Below are positions 1 to 9,906 of a DNA stretch of 64,000 nucleotides, in pieces (position 1 is the first letter of the stretch; each line of letters begins with the position of its first letter). Source of the DNA: Pirellulales bacterium (GTDB taxonomy: Bacteria > Planctomycetota > Planctomycetia > Pirellulales > Lacipirellulaceae); the NCBI GenBank assembly GCA_019636345.1, contig JAHBXQ010000002.1, positions 248,001-312,000 on the forward strand, given 5' to 3'. The notes under the pieces were generated by a model that saw only the letters and a list, made by a program, of their open reading frames with translations, had not been told where the DNA came from and made no database searches. A program made the position numbers and the translations under genes.

Positions 1-1
1 G

Positions 2-1492
<1,491 letters not shown>

Positions 1493-1854
1493 CTGACGCA
1501 CGCTGGGGGATCGGAGCCGGCCGGGCCGCTGGTTTGCGGGGTGACGCACGTTCTGTTAGCCTAGCAAACGCTGGAAACTGGGACTGACACGGGGGCCAAG
1601 ACCACGAGCCCCTTGGAAACGGCGCGCCGTGAGCGTGCCTGTCCCCCCTTTTTCAGCCGCGCTTGGCTTGGCCCCAAGGCATGCACCGCAGGCGCTCGCC
1701 CCATGTCCGGTTCAGGCTTGTGAACGGGAACAGCCGTCGCTCGAGATACGGAATTATGGGATTTTGGCGTTCTTTGCGCGCAAGTTCCATTTGCCCCAAC
1801 TGCTAGCGCTCTCGGCTGGTGACTTCCTAGAATCCGCTCCTTCGAGTTGCTCCG
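1493..1854. other. intergenic gap with one REP-like inverted repeat
   Basis: No credible gene lies in these 362 bases. They separate the RND gene from the PEP-CTERM gene. Apart from the imperfect inverted repeat at 1580-1645 there is only a TAGAAT-like -10 hexamer near 1829, without a good -35 partner. The frames that run through here on either strand are continuations of shadows of the neighbouring genes. Confidence 0.6.
1580..1645. repeat. REP-like imperfect inverted repeat
   Basis: The ends GGGACTGACAC (1580-1590) and GTGCCTGTCCC (1635-1645) pair at 9 of 11 positions. Inside them is a smaller CCAAG/CTTGG stem. Ends of the form GGGACAGGCAC are reminiscent of repetitive extragenic palindromes. 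There is only one copy in this window, so membership of a repeat family is inferred. Confidence 0.4.
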
Positions 1855-3027
1855 ATGATTTCGCCCCGCTGCGTGAGACCTTGGCTTCGCTGTTGTACGC
1901 TCGTCGTGCTCGGAGCGCTGACGGCGGGCCGGGCCGCTGCTGCCGAATACTTGGTCGCCGATCGGGCGACCAACCGCGTCTTGGCGTTTGACGCCGCCAC
2001 GGGGGCCTTCAATCGCGTGGTCCTGGCCGAAGACGCCGGGCTCGACGAGCCGACGGCCATGGCGTTCGGCCCCGACGGCGACCTGCTGGTCGCCAGCCTG
2101 CAATCGAACCTGATCCTGCGCGTGAATCCCGCCACCGGCGCGTCGTCGACCTATTTGTCGACCGGCAGCGTCGTCCCCGGCGGGCTCGCTTACAACACGG
2201 CGACGGGCGATCTGCTGGTTTCGCAGTTCACCACGGGGCCGTTTCCGCCCGACGGTCAGGCCGTGTTTCGGTACGACTCCGGCGGGACGCTTGTCGGAGC
2301 GTTCGCGTTCGAGGCAGGCCCGAGCGGGCGGACCGGCATGGCCTTCGACAGCGCGGGAGATCTCTACGTCAGCGCCTTCTTTGCCGACATGTCCGGCAAC
2401 GGGCTGGTCATGAAGATCGATCCTCAGAACAACTACGGTTTCAGCAGCTTCTTCGCCTCGGGCGCCGCTGTCGCGCAAGGTGGGCAAGGGTTCAACGGCC
2501 TGACGTTCGACGCTGCGGGCAATCTGTACGTCGCCGCCCTTGCAGGGCAAAGCATCCTGAAGTTCGAAGTCGACGCCGGCGCCGTCGTCGGGGCGGGCAT
2601 CTTGAGCGCCCCGATTGCTTACCCCTCGGGCGTACTTGTCGGCGATGACGGGCGGTTGTTGGCCACGAGCCTTGGGAACAACAACCCGGCTGATCCCATC
2701 TACGGCGCATTCCTGTTCCCGGGAAGCATTCGGCGGATCGACGTTGAGACCGGCGAATCGTTGCCGTTTCTCAAGGGGGACTCCAACGCCGATACGGTCG
2801 TCGACGGCGGCGACTTCCTCGCGCTGCAGCGCTCCGGCTCGGTTGCGGGGATCGCCGACTGGAAGGTCGGGTTCGGCATGTCGGGATTGGCGGGCGATTT
2901 CCAACCCACGGCGATCGTGTATTACAACCCCGTCGCGGCGACCGCTCCTGTGCCCGAGCCGGCCTCGATCGTCTTGGCCGCGGGGCTGGCGCTGGGCGGC
3001 TTCATGGCGCTGCGTCGATTCGCCTAA
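1855..3027 (+). CDS. PEP-CTERM sorted beta-propeller protein with dockerin-like loop
   Basis: This 390-residue exported protein has a signal peptide ending near AGRAAAAE (residue 27). It then carries a run of NHL/SMP-30-like blades (repeats of the type AFGPDGDLLVAS, AFDSAGDLYVSAF, TFDAAGNLYVAAL), which suggests a six-bladed propeller. Around residues 308-341 is a segment of the form GDSNADTVVDGGDFLALQR, the calcium-binding dockerin-like motif common in planctomycete exported proteins. The C-terminus has the PEP-CTERM signal: VPEPAS, a hydrophobic helix and a terminal RR. That signal implies exosortase processing and surface or extracellular matrix sorting. The substrate or ligand is unknown. 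It lies 39 bases upstream of a pseudopilin gene on the same strand. Confidence 0.85.
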   Translation: MISPRCVRPWLRCCTLVVLGALTAGRAAAAEYLVADRATNRVLAFDAATGAFNRVVLAEDAGLDEPTAMAFGPDGDLLVASLQSNLILRVNPATGASSTYLSTGSVVPGGLAYNTATGDLLVSQFTTGPFPPDGQAVFRYDSGGTLVGAFAFEAGPSGRTGMAFDSAGDLYVSAFFADMSGNGLVMKIDPQNNYGFSSFFASGAAVAQGGQGFNGLTFDAAGNLYVAALAGQSILKFEVDAGAVVGAGILSAPIAYPSGVLVGDDGRLLATSLGNNNPADPIYGAFLFPGSIRRIDVETGESLPFLKGDSNADTVVDGGDFLALQRSGSVAGIADWKVGFGMSGLAGDFQPTAIVYYNPVAATAPVPEPASIVLAAGLALGGFMALRRFA

Positions 3028-3066
3028 AGTCCGCGACCGCGGCCGTCGCCGCTTCAGGAATGCACG

Positions 3067-4092
3067 ATGCCGCGTCGCCGGTGGTCCTTGTCGAGTTCGC
3101 CCGCGGGCTTTACGCTCGTCGAGTTGCTGACCGTCATCGCGATCATCGGCGCATTGTCGAGCCTGCTGCTGCCGGCGGTGCAAAACGCGCGGGAGGCGGC
3201 ACGCCGGGCGGAATGCGCGGTCAAGTTGCGGCAAATCAGTCTCGCGGCGCTCAACTACGAATCGGCGCGCGGGGTCTTGCCGCCCGGCTCGGTGGCGAAG
3301 GAGTATCCCGCCGACGTCCGCACTCCTCATACGTTTTACCGGTGGTCGGCCCTGGCCCATTTGTTGCCGTACATGGAGGGGGCGCCGGTCGTCAGCCAGC
3401 TTGATCTGGAGACGCCGCTCTACTCGCGCACCTTGACCGTCAGCGAAGTGAACCGACCTGGCGTGGCGCAGCTCGTTTCGGCGTTCTTGTGTCCCAGCGA
3501 TCGCGGCGCGCCGGTCAACGAGTCGTTCGGGCCGACGAACTATGCGACCTGCACCGGGTCGGGGCTCGACGGCGGGGCGCCGTTCGAGGCCGACGGGTTG
3601 TCGTTCATCAATTCTCGAGTGACGTTGGCGCAGGTCGTCGATGGGACGAGCTACACGCTTTACGCCTCCGAGACCCTGCTGGGAGAGACTCCCCCGGCGA
3701 GCACCCCGCGCGAGCAGGTCGATCCACGGCTCGTGTACGGCCTGGCGGCCGCCGTGCCGCTGACCGATGGTGCATGCAGCGAGCTGGGGGTCTGGAATCT
3801 GACCGATCCCCCGGGCTTTTCCTGGGCCAACGGCGAGTATCGCACGACGCTTCTGAACAACTACCGAACGCCCAATGCGCGCGAGTTCGACTGCATCTCG
3901 ACGCAACTCATCGGCTCGCTGGAAGTGCGGTACGTCGCCTACGGATGGCGCACGGCGCGGAGCAATCACCCGCGCGGGGTCAACGCCGCGGCGGCCGACG
4001 GCTCGGTGCGATTTGTCGGCGACGCGGTCGACGTCGAGGCTTGGCGGGCGTTCGGCGCCCGCAACGGCGGCAAAGCGGCAAGCGTGCCGTAG
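3067..4092 (+). CDS. DUF1559 pseudopilin-like protein (prepilin N-methylation signal, H-x9-DG)
   Basis: This 341-residue protein opens with a short basic leader and the prepilin cleavage/methylation motif GFTLVELLTVIAIIGALSSLLLPAV. A planctomycete DUF1559 domain follows (REAARRAECAVKLRQISLAALNYES). Near the C-terminus is the H-x9-DG signature, NHPRGVNAAAADGSVRF. DUF1559 proteins are a very large planctomycete family related to the type II secretion/type IV pilus pseudopilins GspG/H; their individual roles are mostly unknown. The gene follows the PEP-CTERM gene closely and converges on the cyclophilin gene. Confidence 0.92.
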   Translation: MPRRRWSLSSSPAGFTLVELLTVIAIIGALSSLLLPAVQNAREAARRAECAVKLRQISLAALNYESARGVLPPGSVAKEYPADVRTPHTFYRWSALAHLLPYMEGAPVVSQLDLETPLYSRTLTVSEVNRPGVAQLVSAFLCPSDRGAPVNESFGPTNYATCTGSGLDGGAPFEADGLSFINSRVTLAQVVDGTSYTLYASETLLGETPPASTPREQVDPRLVYGLAAAVPLTDGACSELGVWNLTDPPGFSWANGEYRTTLLNNYRTPNAREFDCISTQLIGSLEVRYVAYGWRTARSNHPRGVNAAAADGSVRFVGDAVDVEAWRAFGARNGGKAASVP

Positions 4093-4123
4093 CAACGCGA
4101 GCGCGGGCCGACGACGATCCCCC

Positions 4124-4558
4124 CTACTCGTCGGCGACGCTCGCCTTTTCGATCTTGTCCCCTTGGCGAATCGCGTCGACGACCTTCTGGCCGTCGTCGA
4201 GCACCTTGCCGAAGACCGAGTGCTTGCCGTCAAGCCAGGGGCAGGGGACGTGAGTAATGAAGAACTGCGACCCGTTCGTGTTCGGGCCCGCATTGGCCAT
4301 CGAGAGGATTCCCGGGCTGTCGTGCTTGAGGGTCGGGTGGAACTCGTCCTCGAACGTATAGCCCGGGCCGCCGGTGCCGTCGCCGCGGGGGCAGCCCCCC
4401 TGAACCATGAAGTCCTCGATGACCCGATGGAACTTCAGCCCGTCGTAGTACCCCTCGCCGACGAGCTTTTCAAAGTTGGCGACCGTCTGGGGGCACTTTT
4501 CGGCGTACAGTTCCAGGCGGATGTCGCCCTTGTTGGTCTTGAGCGTGGCAACCTTCAT
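4124..4558 (-). CDS. peptidyl-prolyl cis-trans isomerase, cyclophilin type
   Basis: A 144-residue single-domain cyclophilin, about the minimum length of bacterial PpiB. The family catalyses cis-trans isomerisation of Xaa-Pro bonds. Visible hallmarks are [15 protein letters not shown] (active-site Arg and Phe), [28 protein letters not shown] and [11 protein letters not shown]. There is no signal peptide, so it is probably cytoplasmic. It lies 165 bases downstream of the LptF/LptG-family gene on the same strand; the gap holds a small GC-rich hairpin (about 4633-4657), so co-transcription is uncertain. Confidence 0.95.
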   Translation of the reverse strand: MKVATLKTNKGDIRLELYAEKCPQTVANFEKLVGEGYYDGLKFHRVIEDFMVQGGCPRGDGTGGPGYTFEDEFHPTLKHDSPGILSMANAGPNTNGSQFFITHVPCPWLDGKHSVFGKVLDDGQKVVDAIRQGDKIEKASVADE

Positions 4559-4723
4559 GACAGGCCGGGTCCTCGGGAGCGAACGGGGGAGAGCTGATTC
4601 AAACCGCCCAGCATCGCCTCTGCCAAGCCCGGAGGCAACCCCCGGAGGAACCGGGGTTGGGGGACGGCTTGCGACGATCGCCCGGGGCGAGCGTCGTCGC
4701 TGTGCGGCCTCGTCCGCATCGGC

Positions 4724-5860
4724 TTAGGTTTTGAGCGTGTCGTACATCGCCGCGGCCAGGGGGACGAACGCCAACAGGGGCAACCAAGCGGCCAAGGCGG
4801 GCTCGAGCAGTCCTGTTCCTCCCAGGGCTTGGCAGGCGAGCCCCAGCAGCGAGAAGCTTGTCGCCACGACGAGGCAGATCCCGATCGACAGAAACACGTT
4901 GCGGCTCGAGCGCGAAAACATCAGCGGCAATCCCAGCATGAGCAGCATGCCGTCGAACAGCGGCTGGACCAAGCGGGCGTGGACGGCGACCCGGACGTCG
5001 GCCCCCAGGTCAGTGCTGGGGCGATTGAGCTCGGCGACGAGCTCCTTGGTCGAGGCGAAATTGCGCCAAGTCGATCCCGTGGCGAGCACCTCGAACGGGA
5101 TTTCGCTGACTACGAACACTTCGTCGGGGGCGAGCCAATGGGCGTCGGAGGGCGTGACGACCACCGCCTCGTCGTCCAAGCGGAGCGAGGGTTGGCCGAG
5201 CAGCGTCTCGGGGGCCGTGACGCCCATCAGATGAAACCCCGCGGGACGATCAGGCCGAGCGTCGGCGTACTGGGCCTCGACCGCCGTCAGTTGTTGGCCG
5301 TACCGCGAGAGGGCCGGAGGGAGCACGAACGCCGGCCGAAGGATGCGTCGCGTTCCGACGACGACCCGGTCGCCGCCGATGAGTACGTCGCTCTTGGTGT
5401 CGAATCGGGCCTCAAGCTCGCGGGCGTTCTCGCCGGCGAGGTCCCGCGTGTCGCGGTTCAGTTCGTCGCGGACCTGCGGGACGACCAGCTCGCGATTGGC
5501 AACCCCGAGAAAACTGATGGCCAAGGCGGCTCCGATCAGCGGGCGAGCGACGCGCACCTTCGAGATCCCCGCGGCCATGATCGCCGTCAGTTCCTGGTGC
5601 CGGGCGAGCCACGCCACGGTGAACATGGCCGAGATCATCGCCAGGACGCTGCTGGTGCGATCGAAGAATCCGAGGCTTTGGTAGGCGTAGTATCGCGCGA
5701 CGATCGCCCATACGCTTCGCCCCTCGCCCTCGGCGAACGACGAAAAGTGGTCGAGATGCCCGAACGCGTCGATCACCACGTACAGCCCGGTCAGGCTCAG
5801 AAAGCAGATGATGAAGATCTGCACGAACTGCCGGAGCATGTAGCGATAAAGGATGAACAT
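4724..5860 (-). CDS. LptF/LptG family permease (YjgP/YjgQ)
   Basis: A 378-residue membrane protein of the family that, with the ATPase LptB, extracts lipopolysaccharide from the inner membrane. The start at 5860 gives the typical opening MFILYRYMLRQF followed by the first helix (FIICFLSLTGLYVVIDAF). Longer upstream translation is low-complexity and runs over the comF start, so it was discarded. Three helices lie in the first 125 residues, then a periplasmic jellyroll-like domain of about 170 residues. The last third has three more helices (GMLLMLGLPLMF, VFLSIGICLVVATSFSLLGLA, LAAWLPLLAFVPLAAAMY). The sequence does not decide between LptF and LptG. It is divergent from comF with 190 bases between the starts. 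Confidence 0.85.
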   Translation of the reverse strand: MFILYRYMLRQFVQIFIICFLSLTGLYVVIDAFGHLDHFSSFAEGEGRSVWAIVARYYAYQSLGFFDRTSSVLAMISAMFTVAWLARHQELTAIMAAGISKVRVARPLIGAALAISFLGVANRELVVPQVRDELNRDTRDLAGENARELEARFDTKSDVLIGGDRVVVGTRRILRPAFVLPPALSRYGQQLTAVEAQYADARPDRPAGFHLMGVTAPETLLGQPSLRLDDEAVVVTPSDAHWLAPDEVFVVSEIPFEVLATGSTWRNFASTKELVAELNRPSTDLGADVRVAVHARLVQPLFDGMLLMLGLPLMFSRSSRNVFLSIGICLVVATSFSLLGLACQALGGTGLLEPALAAWLPLLAFVPLAAAMYDTLKT

Positions 5861-6050
5861 GAGCGGCGGCCGGGAAGGTTGGGAAGGGGCGGCAGGGTAC
5901 CGAACCCCTCGTGAGCCGGTCAAGGCGGTCGCGGCAGCCGGCAAGCTTGGACCAATCTCGGGAGAAAGTTTGACGCGGACCGGGTCGGCGAGCGACAATC
6001 GACGAGGCTCGCTGCTAGCATTGCCGCCGCGTCTCGCTTCCGTCGCGCCC

Positions 6051-6839
6051 ATGCCGCTCGTCCCGCGCCTGAGTTTGGGAATCGCTCGCGCCGCCGGCGC
6101 GGTGCGCGATCTGGTGCTCCCGCCGCGGTGCGCGGCCTGCGACGGCGATTTCGACCCTCGCGATTCGTCGTCCTCCCCCGGCGATCGGGACGACGGGGTT
6201 CAGATTTGCGAGTCCTGCCGCACGCGGGTTCCGCGGTTCGAGTTCGAGCCTTGCCCGCGATGTCTCGCCCCGCTGCCGCGAGCCGGAGAGCAGCTTCTGG
6301 CATGCCGGTACTGCTTCCGCTGGAAGCCGCGATTCACGCGGGCGTTGGCCCTGGGGCCCTACGAAGGGCTGCTTCGCGACTTGGTGCTGCGGAACAAGAT
6401 CGACGCGACGGGGGTGTTGTCCCGAGCGCTTGCCGGGTTGGCCTGGGAGCGACTGGGGGAGGAACTGCGGGCGCTTCAGTTCGACGTCGTCGCCGCCCCG
6501 CCGATGCACTGGCGCCGCCGTTGGCAGCAGGGGTTCAATCCCCAGGCCGCGCTGGCTCGGCAAACGGCGGCCCGGCTGCGGGCGCCGGCCGACCCGGACT
6601 TGCTGCGGTTGCGGCGCGACGTCCCGCGACAGGTCGGCCTGTCGCACGCGGGGCGGTTGCGGAATCTCCACGGAGAGATGGAACTGGGCCGGGGCCGGAG
6701 CCTGGCGGGGGCCCGGGTGCTTGTGGTCGACGACATCCTAACCTCCGGGGCCACCTGCAGCGAGGCCGCTCGTGTGCTGCTGGCCGCCGGGGCGAGCGAA
6801 GTCGCCGTGCTCGTCGTGGCTCGGACGCCGCCGGGGTGA
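6051..6839 (+). CDS. ComF family protein (phosphoribosyltransferase-like)
   Basis: A 262-residue ComF homologue. The N-terminal zinc-finger region is visible (LPPRCAACDGDF, ICESCRTRVPRF, CPRCLAPLP, LACRYCFRWKP), followed by the PRTase fold with the PRPP-binding segment VLVVDDILTSGATCSEAARVLL near residues 222-243. ComF proteins take part in DNA uptake during natural transformation in some bacteria; the biochemical activity is not established. The start at 6051 was chosen because upstream codons give low-complexity Arg/Gly sequence and enter the divergent promoter region. A DUF502 gene follows 89 bases downstream. Confidence 0.88.
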   Translation: MPLVPRLSLGIARAAGAVRDLVLPPRCAACDGDFDPRDSSSSPGDRDDGVQICESCRTRVPRFEFEPCPRCLAPLPRAGEQLLACRYCFRWKPRFTRALALGPYEGLLRDLVLRNKIDATGVLSRALAGLAWERLGEELRALQFDVVAAPPMHWRRRWQQGFNPQAALARQTAARLRAPADPDLLRLRRDVPRQVGLSHAGRLRNLHGEMELGRGRSLAGARVLVVDDILTSGATCSEAARVLLAAGASEVAVLVVARTPPG

Positions 6840-6928
6840 CCAGCGGCCTCCCTGCGGATCGCGCAGCGAGCCGGCGCGCGGGGGAGTCGCACTTGTGTCT
6901 CCGCGGGGGATACGCAGAATAATCCGGC

Positions 6929-7843
6929 ATGGAAATCGCACCTCCGAGCCCGCATCGCAAACCGAGCGCCCTGGACCCCTTTCGGCGGGCGGTCCTCCGC
7001 GGCCTGGGGGTGTTGCTGCCGCCGCTGCTGACGGTGGTCATTTTCCTGTGGATCGGCAACACCGTCGCCAATTACCTGTTGGACCCGGCCGAGCGACTGA
7101 TCCGCGGGATCCTCGTCGACCGGTACCAGTCGAACGTCGTCCCGGCGTCCCGCAAGCCCGATGGCGAGCCGGTCGACGGCGTCTTTCTGTTCGAGGGCGT
7201 GCCGTACCATCGGATCGGCAACCGGGGCTACGTCCCGGCGGACCACTACGAAGACGCCCTCCAGTACCTCGGCGCCAGTCGGATGCCCGAGACGCCGGCC
7301 GAGTTCTACCGGGCCTATGTCGACCGCAAGTGGTTGTCGCGGTGGATCGTTCTGCCGACGTTTACGCTGCTGTTCGTTCTGCTGTTGTACCTGTTGGGAA
7401 AATTTCTCGCGGCGGGGGCGGGGCGGTTTTTCTGGAATCAGTTGGAACGGTTGATCAACCGGGTGCCGCTCGTGCGAAACGTCTATTCCTCGGTCAAGCA
7501 GGTGACCGACTTCGCGTTCAACGAGCGGGAACTCGAATATACCCGCGTCGTGGCGATCGAATACCCGCGCAAAGGGATCTGGTCGTTGGCGATGGTCACC
7601 GGCGAGAGTCTTCACGATATTTCCTGCGCGGCGAACGAGCCGGTCGTGTCGCTGCTGGTCCCTACGTCGCCCATGCCGTTTACGGGGTTCACGATCACGG
7701 TCAAGAAGAGCGAGATCGTCGATCTCAACATCACGGTCGACCAAGCGTTTCAATTCATTGTCAGCTGCGGCGTCGTCTGTCCGCCGCCGCAACATGGGGG
7801 CGACCGCGGCCCCATCACGTTGCCGCCGCCGAACCAGTCGTAA
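6929..7843 (+). CDS. DUF502 family membrane protein
   Basis: A 304-residue protein with two membrane helices: VLRGLGVLLPPLLTVVIFLWIGNTVANYLL near residue 30 and WIVLPTFTLLFVLLLYLLGKFL near residue 145. Between them is a region of about 90 residues that is longer than in most DUF502 proteins. The conserved DUF502 core follows the second helix (INRVPLVRNVYSSVKQVTDF, then VVAIEYPRKGIWSLAMVTGE and VSLLVPTSPMPFTGF). The function of the family is unknown. hemC begins 18 bases after its stop, so the two are probably co-transcribed. Confidence 0.88.
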   Translation: MEIAPPSPHRKPSALDPFRRAVLRGLGVLLPPLLTVVIFLWIGNTVANYLLDPAERLIRGILVDRYQSNVVPASRKPDGEPVDGVFLFEGVPYHRIGNRGYVPADHYEDALQYLGASRMPETPAEFYRAYVDRKWLSRWIVLPTFTLLFVLLLYLLGKFLAAGAGRFFWNQLERLINRVPLVRNVYSSVKQVTDFAFNERELEYTRVVAIEYPRKGIWSLAMVTGESLHDISCAANEPVVSLLVPTSPMPFTGFTITVKKSEIVDLNITVDQAFQFIVSCGVVCPPPQHGGDRGPITLPPPNQS

Positions 7844-7861
7844 TCCGCGGGGCAAGCTGTC

Positions 7862-8818
7862 ATGGCGCTTGATCGTACGCTTCGTATTGGGACCCGCGCC
7901 AGTCGACTTGCGCGCTGGCAGGCGGATTGGGTCGCCGCGGAACTGACCGCGCGGGGCTTGCGCGTCGAGATCGTCGAGATCAGCACGCAAGGAGACCGCG
8001 AGCAGCGCGGCCCGGTCGTCGCGCTCGGCGGGACGGGGGTGTTCACCAAGGAGATCCAGTCGGCGGTCCTGGCCGGGGTCGTCGACGTGGCGGTTCACAG
8101 CCTGAAAGATCTGCCAACCGCGCAGGCCGGAGGGCTGGCGCTCGCGGCGACGCCTCCGCGGGAGGAACCCGTCGACGCCCTTGTCGGGAGTCCGCTCGTC
8201 GAGCTGCCGCCTGGGGCGCGCGTCGGGACCGGCAGCCAACGGCGGCAAGCCCAGCTCAGGACGCTGCGGCCTGAGCTGCAACTTGCCGGCATCCGCGGCA
8301 ACGTCGATACGCGACTGGCCAAACTCGATGCGGGCGAGTACGACGCCATCGTCCTGGCCGCGGCCGGTTTGCGGCGACTCGGGTGGGGCGAGCGGATCGC
8401 CGAGTTGCTCGCACCCCCTCGCATGCTCCCCGCGCCGGGGCAGGGGGCCTTGGGGATCGAGTGCCGCGAGGATGACGCCGCCGGTCGTGCGGCGCTCGCC
8501 CCGCTCGACGATCTGCCGACGCGGTTGGGCGTGACCGCCGAACGGGCGTTCCTGGCGGCGCTCCACGGCGGGTGCTCGGCGCCGGTCGCCGCGTGGGGGC
8601 GGGTCGAAGGGGACCTGCTGCGGCTCGACGGGCTCGCGGCCGATTTGAACGGCGTCGTCGTGCTCCGGGGTTCGCATGACAGGGAACTGACTCCCGGCGT
8701 CGCTCCTGCAGAGGCCCTTGCCGCAGCGGAACAACTCGGCGCGGAGCTTGCCGAGGAACTCATCGCCCAGGGCGCCGCAGAGATCATCGCGGCCGCCAGA
8801 CAAGTTTCCCCGGGCTGA
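7862..8818 (+). CDS. hemC: hydroxymethylbilane synthase (porphobilinogen deaminase)
   Basis: Polymerises four porphobilinogen molecules into hydroxymethylbilane in tetrapyrrole (heme) synthesis; cytoplasmic. The 318-residue protein is full length. Key features are IGTRASRLARWQ at the N-terminus, FTKEIQSAVL, the catalytic Asp83 in VAVHSLKDLP, GTGSQRRQAQL, IRGNVDTRLAKLD, and Cys238 in LHGGCSAPVAA, which anchors the dipyrromethane cofactor. It sits 18 bases behind the DUF502 gene. The flagellar locus begins after a 251-base gap. Confidence 0.97.
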   Translation: MALDRTLRIGTRASRLARWQADWVAAELTARGLRVEIVEISTQGDREQRGPVVALGGTGVFTKEIQSAVLAGVVDVAVHSLKDLPTAQAGGLALAATPPREEPVDALVGSPLVELPPGARVGTGSQRRQAQLRTLRPELQLAGIRGNVDTRLAKLDAGEYDAIVLAAAGLRRLGWGERIAELLAPPRMLPAPGQGALGIECREDDAAGRAALAPLDDLPTRLGVTAERAFLAALHGGCSAPVAAWGRVEGDLLRLDGLAADLNGVVVLRGSHDRELTPGVAPAEALAAAEQLGAELAEELIAQGAAEIIAAARQVSPG

Positions 8819-8848
8819 CGCGCTGAAGGGCGTCGCTGCGTGTCGCGC

Positions 8849-8915
8849 AGTTCCTGCCGATCAGCGGCAGTCGATCGGCAATCTCTGCCGATGACCTCGC
8901 GCAGTCGATTGCCGC
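8849..8915. promoter_or_regulatory. cluster of short direct and inverted repeats, candidate enhancer (UAS) for the sigma-54 promoter
   Basis: TGCCGAT occurs at 8855-8861 and 8886-8892, and its inverse ATCGGCA at 8874-8880. GCAGTCGAT occurs at 8867-8875 and 8901-8909. The block lies about 90-150 bases upstream of the -24/-12 promoter at 9001. That is where enhancer-binding activators of sigma-54 usually bind. The repeats are seen directly; the regulatory role is inferred from position. Confidence 0.4.
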
Positions 8916-9000
8916 TAGCACCGCACGTCTTGAGCGTCTTGGTCGGGGCCGGGGCTGAATCGACGGCATTCAGCGATGCCAGCGATTCCCCCGGCGGTCC

Positions 9001-9017
9001 TTGGCACGCTTCGTGCA
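9001..9017 (+). promoter_or_regulatory. sigma-54 (-24/-12) promoter for the flagellar operon
   Basis: TTGGCACGCTTCGTGCA matches the RpoN consensus TGGCAC-N5-TTGCA, with the invariant GG and GC separated by exactly ten bases and the extended ACG after TGGC. Only one core position of the -12 element differs. It lies 53 bases before the flgF ATG, leaving a short leader. This implies that transcription of the locus needs RpoN and an enhancer-binding activator, neither of which is in the window. Confidence 0.7.
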
Positions 9018-9069
9018 TGAGCAAGGGGCCGTGACCGCAGGGGGGCGACCTGCGACACGCTAGCTTGCC

Positions 9070-9825
9070 ATGCCGCTGGGACTCTATCTTGCCGCCGAAG
9101 GCGCCCTCGTGCAGCAACAGCGGCTCGAGGTGATCGCCAACAACATGGCGAACGTCAACACGGCCGGCTTCAAGCGGGACGTAGCGACGTTCCAGGCCCG
9201 TTTCGCCGAGGCGATCCAGCAGGGTCAGGACTACCCGGGCAGCTACTCGGTCAACAACGTCGGCGGCGGCGTCAAGATGATCGAGACGCTTACCGACTAT
9301 TCGCCCGGGGCGTTGCGGCACACGAGCATGCCGACCGACTTCGCGATCAACGGCGAGGGGTTCTTCACGGTTCGTTCGCCGCAAGGCGAGACGTTCCTCA
9401 CCAAAGCCGGCAATTTCGTCATCGACGCCCAGGGGCGGTTGCTGACGCAAACGGGCGACTTTGCGGTGCTCGACGACGGCGGGGCGCCGATTCAGATCGA
9501 CGGCACGCTCCCGTTCGAGGTCGAGGCGGGAGGGCGGATCGTCCAGGACGGATCCGCCCAGGCGATCGGGCTCGTCGCCCCGCAGTCGCTGGGCGATCTG
9601 GTCAAGGTCGGCAGCAACATGTTCCGTTCGCTCGGGCCGACGACCCAAGTCGCCGCCGAGGCTCGCGACGTTCGCCAAGGTTTTCTGGAAGACTCGGGCG
9701 TCAACTCGACGCGCGAAATGATGGCGATGATCGAAACGACCCGCGCCTTCGAGGCGAACACGAAACTCATCCAACACCAGGACGGCATGATCAGCGGACT
9801 GATCGGCCGACTGCTGACGGCGTAA
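9070..9825 (+). CDS. flgF: flagellar basal-body rod protein FlgF-like (FlgF/FlgG family)
   Basis: A 251-residue proximal-rod protein. The N-terminal rod signature is EVIANNMANVNTAGFKRD (residues 23-40). The central region has FAINGEGFFTVRSPQGETFLTKAGNF, and the C-terminal helix is LEDSGVNSTREMMAMIETTRAFEANTKLIQHQD. FlgF and FlgG are paralogues; this first copy, ahead of a canonical FlgG, is called FlgF from gene order and slightly shorter length. It is the first gene of the flagellar run behind the sigma-54 promoter and is exported by the flagellar type III apparatus. Confidence 0.85.
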   Translation: MPLGLYLAAEGALVQQQRLEVIANNMANVNTAGFKRDVATFQARFAEAIQQGQDYPGSYSVNNVGGGVKMIETLTDYSPGALRHTSMPTDFAINGEGFFTVRSPQGETFLTKAGNFVIDAQGRLLTQTGDFAVLDDGGAPIQIDGTLPFEVEAGGRIVQDGSAQAIGLVAPQSLGDLVKVGSNMFRSLGPTTQVAAEARDVRQGFLEDSGVNSTREMMAMIETTRAFEANTKLIQHQDGMISGLIGRLLTA

Positions 9826-9906
9826 CGTGCCGCTTCGAGCGAGCTGACGCTTCTCGACTTGGAACGCTCAGATTTCCGACCTCTCACCCCCGACTCCTCT
9901 TCCGCC

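Noticed and set aside
1561-4293. 910-codon open frame on the minus strand
   Set aside because: It is Arg/Ala-rich and lies opposite two well-supported plus-strand genes (PEP-CTERM and DUF1559 proteins). It is a by-product of high GC, not a gene.
4633-4657. GC-rich hairpin between the LptF/LptG and cyclophilin genes as a terminator
   Set aside because: The stem has a bulge and there is no T tract on either strand.
6476-8803. 775-codon open frame on the minus strand
   Set aside because: Opposite comF, the DUF502 gene and hemC, all with conserved motifs; composition is that of an antisense shadow.
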